64,000 nt of DNA from CAVSJR01 sp963728285 (GTDB lineage Bacteria > Actinomycetota > UBA4738 > HRBIN12), in the NCBI GenBank assembly GCA_963728285.1, contig CAVSJR010000001.1:124001-188000 (forward strand), given 5' to 3'. The position numbers and the translations under genes were made by a program. Positions 62,759 through 64,000 of this stretch are shown one piece after another (the stretch's first letter is position 1; each line of letters starts with the position of its first letter). The notes below the pieces were generated by a model that made no database searches, had not been told where the DNA came from, and was given only the letters and a program-made list of their open reading frames with translations.

Positions 62759-63582
62759 ACAACGCCTCGCGCACGCAGGTCGCCTTCAACTACCTGCTGC
62801 TGATCCTGTGCTCGGCGGTCGCCGTCTACCCCCTCGTCGGCACCGTCCTGGCGAGCCTGTACCCGTCGGGCCCGACGAGCGCTCCCACGGGCTTCGACCT
62901 CCCCCCGAGCTTCGCCTGGGAGAACTACGTGAAGGCGTGGGACCGGGGAGGGTTCGCCGACAGCTTCACCACGAGCACGATCGTCGCCGCCGTCATGGTC
63001 CCGGCGTCGGTGGTCCTGTCGATCCTCGGCGGCTACGCGTTCGCGACGATGCGCTTCCGCGGATCCAAGACGCTCTTCTACCTGTTCATCCTGGGCCTCA
63101 TCATCCCGACCGAGGCCACGATCGTGCCGCTCTACTACGACGTGCGGGCGATCGGCCTGCTCGACACCTACTGGGTGCTCATCCTGCTGGAGGTGTCGGG
63201 CGAGGTGGCCTTCGGCATCTTCTGGATGCGCGCGGCCTTCCTGTCGGCCCCGCCGTCGCTGCTGGAGGCCGCCCGGATCGACGGCGCGTCCAGCTGGACG
63301 ACGCTGTGGAGGATCATGGTGCCGTTCGCCCGGCCGGCGATCCTGACCCTGACGGTGCTCACCTTCGCGGACAGCTGGAACGAGTTCTTCCTCGCGCTGG
63401 TGTTCACGATCAGCCACGTCACGGCCCCCGCGGGCCTGGCCAGCTTCTCGGGTCGCTACACCACGAACGTCGCGCTCACCTCGGCGGGCGCCGTGATCGT
63501 CGCGATCCCCATCCTGATCGTCTTCATCGTCTTCCAGCGGCAGTTCATGCGCGGCATGCTCACCGGCGCGGTGAAGGGCTGA
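62755..63582 (+). CDS. ABC sugar permease, MalG/UgpE type
   Basis: 275 aa with six helices; ILGGYAFATMRFRGSKTLFY, LLEAARIDGASSWTTLWRIM (EAA loop), ILTLTVLTFADSWNEFFLAL, FQRQFMRGMLTGAVKG C-terminus, all MalG-like. Four-base overlap with the upstream permease, two bases before the ATPase gene. Confidence 0.95.
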   Translation: MNNASRTQVAFNYLLLILCSAVAVYPLVGTVLASLYPSGPTSAPTGFDLPPSFAWENYVKAWDRGGFADSFTTSTIVAAVMVPASVVLSILGGYAFATMRFRGSKTLFYLFILGLIIPTEATIVPLYYDVRAIGLLDTYWVLILLEVSGEVAFGIFWMRAAFLSAPPSLLEAARIDGASSWTTLWRIMVPFARPAILTLTVLTFADSWNEFFLALVFTISHVTAPAGLASFSGRYTTNVALTSAGAVIVAIPILIVFIVFQRQFMRGMLTGAVKG

Positions 63583-63584
63583 CC

Positions 63585-64000
63585 GTGGCCGGGGTCGTGT
63601 TCGACAACGTCGCCAAGCAATTCGGCGACGTCACGGCCGTGCGCGACTTCTCGCTGGAGATCGCGGACGGCGAGTTCGTGGTGCTCGTCGGCCCTTCGGG
63701 GTCGGGGAAGACCACCGCGCTCCGACTGCTCGCCGGGCTCGAGACCCTGACGGCGGGCCAGATCCGCGTCGGGGACCGGGTCGTCGATCGACTCCCGCCG
63801 CGCGACCGCGACATCGCGATGGTGTTCCAGGACTACGCGCTGTACCCGCAGATGACCGTGTATCAGAACCTCGCGTTCGGCCTGAAGATGCGGAAGATGC
63901 CGCGCGACGAGATCGAACGCCGGGTGCGTCGCGCAGCCGACGTGCTCGACATCGGCGAGCTGCTCCAGCGCAAGCCCTTCGCCCTGTCGGGTGGCCAACG
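63585..64000 (+). CDS. ABC sugar-transporter ATPase (MalK/UgpC-like), cut by window end
   Basis: First 138 codons of the nucleotide-binding subunit: Walker A LVGPSGSGKTTALRLLAG, Q loop MVFQDYALYPQMTVYQNLAF and the signature ALSGGQ at the very end. The Walker B and regulatory domains lie outside the window. GTG 63585 starts right after the permease stop. Completes the importer. Confidence 0.95.
   Translation, partial: MAGVVFDNVAKQFGDVTAVRDFSLEIADGEFVVLVGPSGSGKTTALRLLAGLETLTAGQIRVGDRVVDRLPPRDRDIAMVFQDYALYPQMTVYQNLAFGLKMRKMPRDEIERRVRRAADVLDIGELLQRKPFALSGGQ

Overview
The window is GC-rich (about 70%) bacterial chromosome with short intergenic gaps, many GTG starts and clear AGGAGG-type ribosome sites. 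The gene set suggests an uncultured member of the Actinomycetota: an MptB-like polyprenol-phosphomannose mannosyltransferase, a SigB/SigF-type sigma factor with partner-switching regulators, a DUF6104-like peptide and several small families common in actinobacteria. I place it no more precisely than that. There are no rRNA, tRNA, CRISPR or phage genes. The only mobile-element trace is an IS1595-type transposase that lacks its catalytic core. More than twenty genes are interrupted by single-base frame changes although the protein homology continues across them. This looks more like residual sequencing indels (long-read or metagenome assembly) than mass pseudogenisation, so I annotate such genes end to end and give the approximate break.

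Layout. 0-12 kb: end of an MTA/purine nucleoside phosphorylase, DHA2 drug exporter, orphan CpaB-like SAF protein, UppP, the TldD/PmbA protease pair, a large membrane protein convergent with an MptB-like mannosyltransferase, and a secreted beta-propeller protein. 12.5-28.4 kb: a stress island of mostly small genes (DksA/TraR zinc finger, YtxH-like, histone-H1-like, ChaB, CsbD, DUF6104-like, DUF6328, PfpI/DJ-1, topoisomerase IB, MgtC, transaldolase-like aldolase and small membrane or zinc proteins). It surrounds a sigma factor with an antisigma kinase and a divergent STAS-ATPase pair. Seven transcription units in the island are preceded by GTTT-16 bp-GGG(A/T/C)A, a SigB/SigF-like promoter, and three more have one-mismatch variants. 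The island therefore probably encodes its own regulon. 28.4-38.8 kb: a heterotetrameric sarcosine oxidase operon (soxD-A-G-B), a secreted alpha/beta hydrolase, a class III aminotransferase, a 5'-3' exonuclease and a secreted M43-type metalloprotease. 38.8-48 kb: an operon of two RND pumps and a small adaptor-like protein, ending in a lipoprotein; a paralogue of that lipoprotein lies just upstream of the operon. 48-56.4 kb: small membrane protein, OmpR-type two-component system with a PepSY protein, the IS1595 remnant, AlkZ-like winged-helix protein, helical protein, delta-60-repeat protein and an Obg/DRG-like GTPase with TGS domain. 56.5-64 kb: a sugar locus. GntR/UTRA regulator, NagB-like isomerase, PfkB kinase and GH4 glycosidase run leftward as a coupled operon. 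A binding protein, two permeases and an ATPase (cut by the window end) run rightward from a near-consensus promoter that probably makes a leaderless mRNA.

How it works together. The sugar locus imports a substrate, probably an amino-sugar glycoside, then hydrolyses, phosphorylates and isomerises it under GntR control. The sox operon oxidises sarcosine to glycine and a one-carbon unit. The stress island links a phosphorylation-controlled sigma factor to envelope, DNA-binding and redox proteins.
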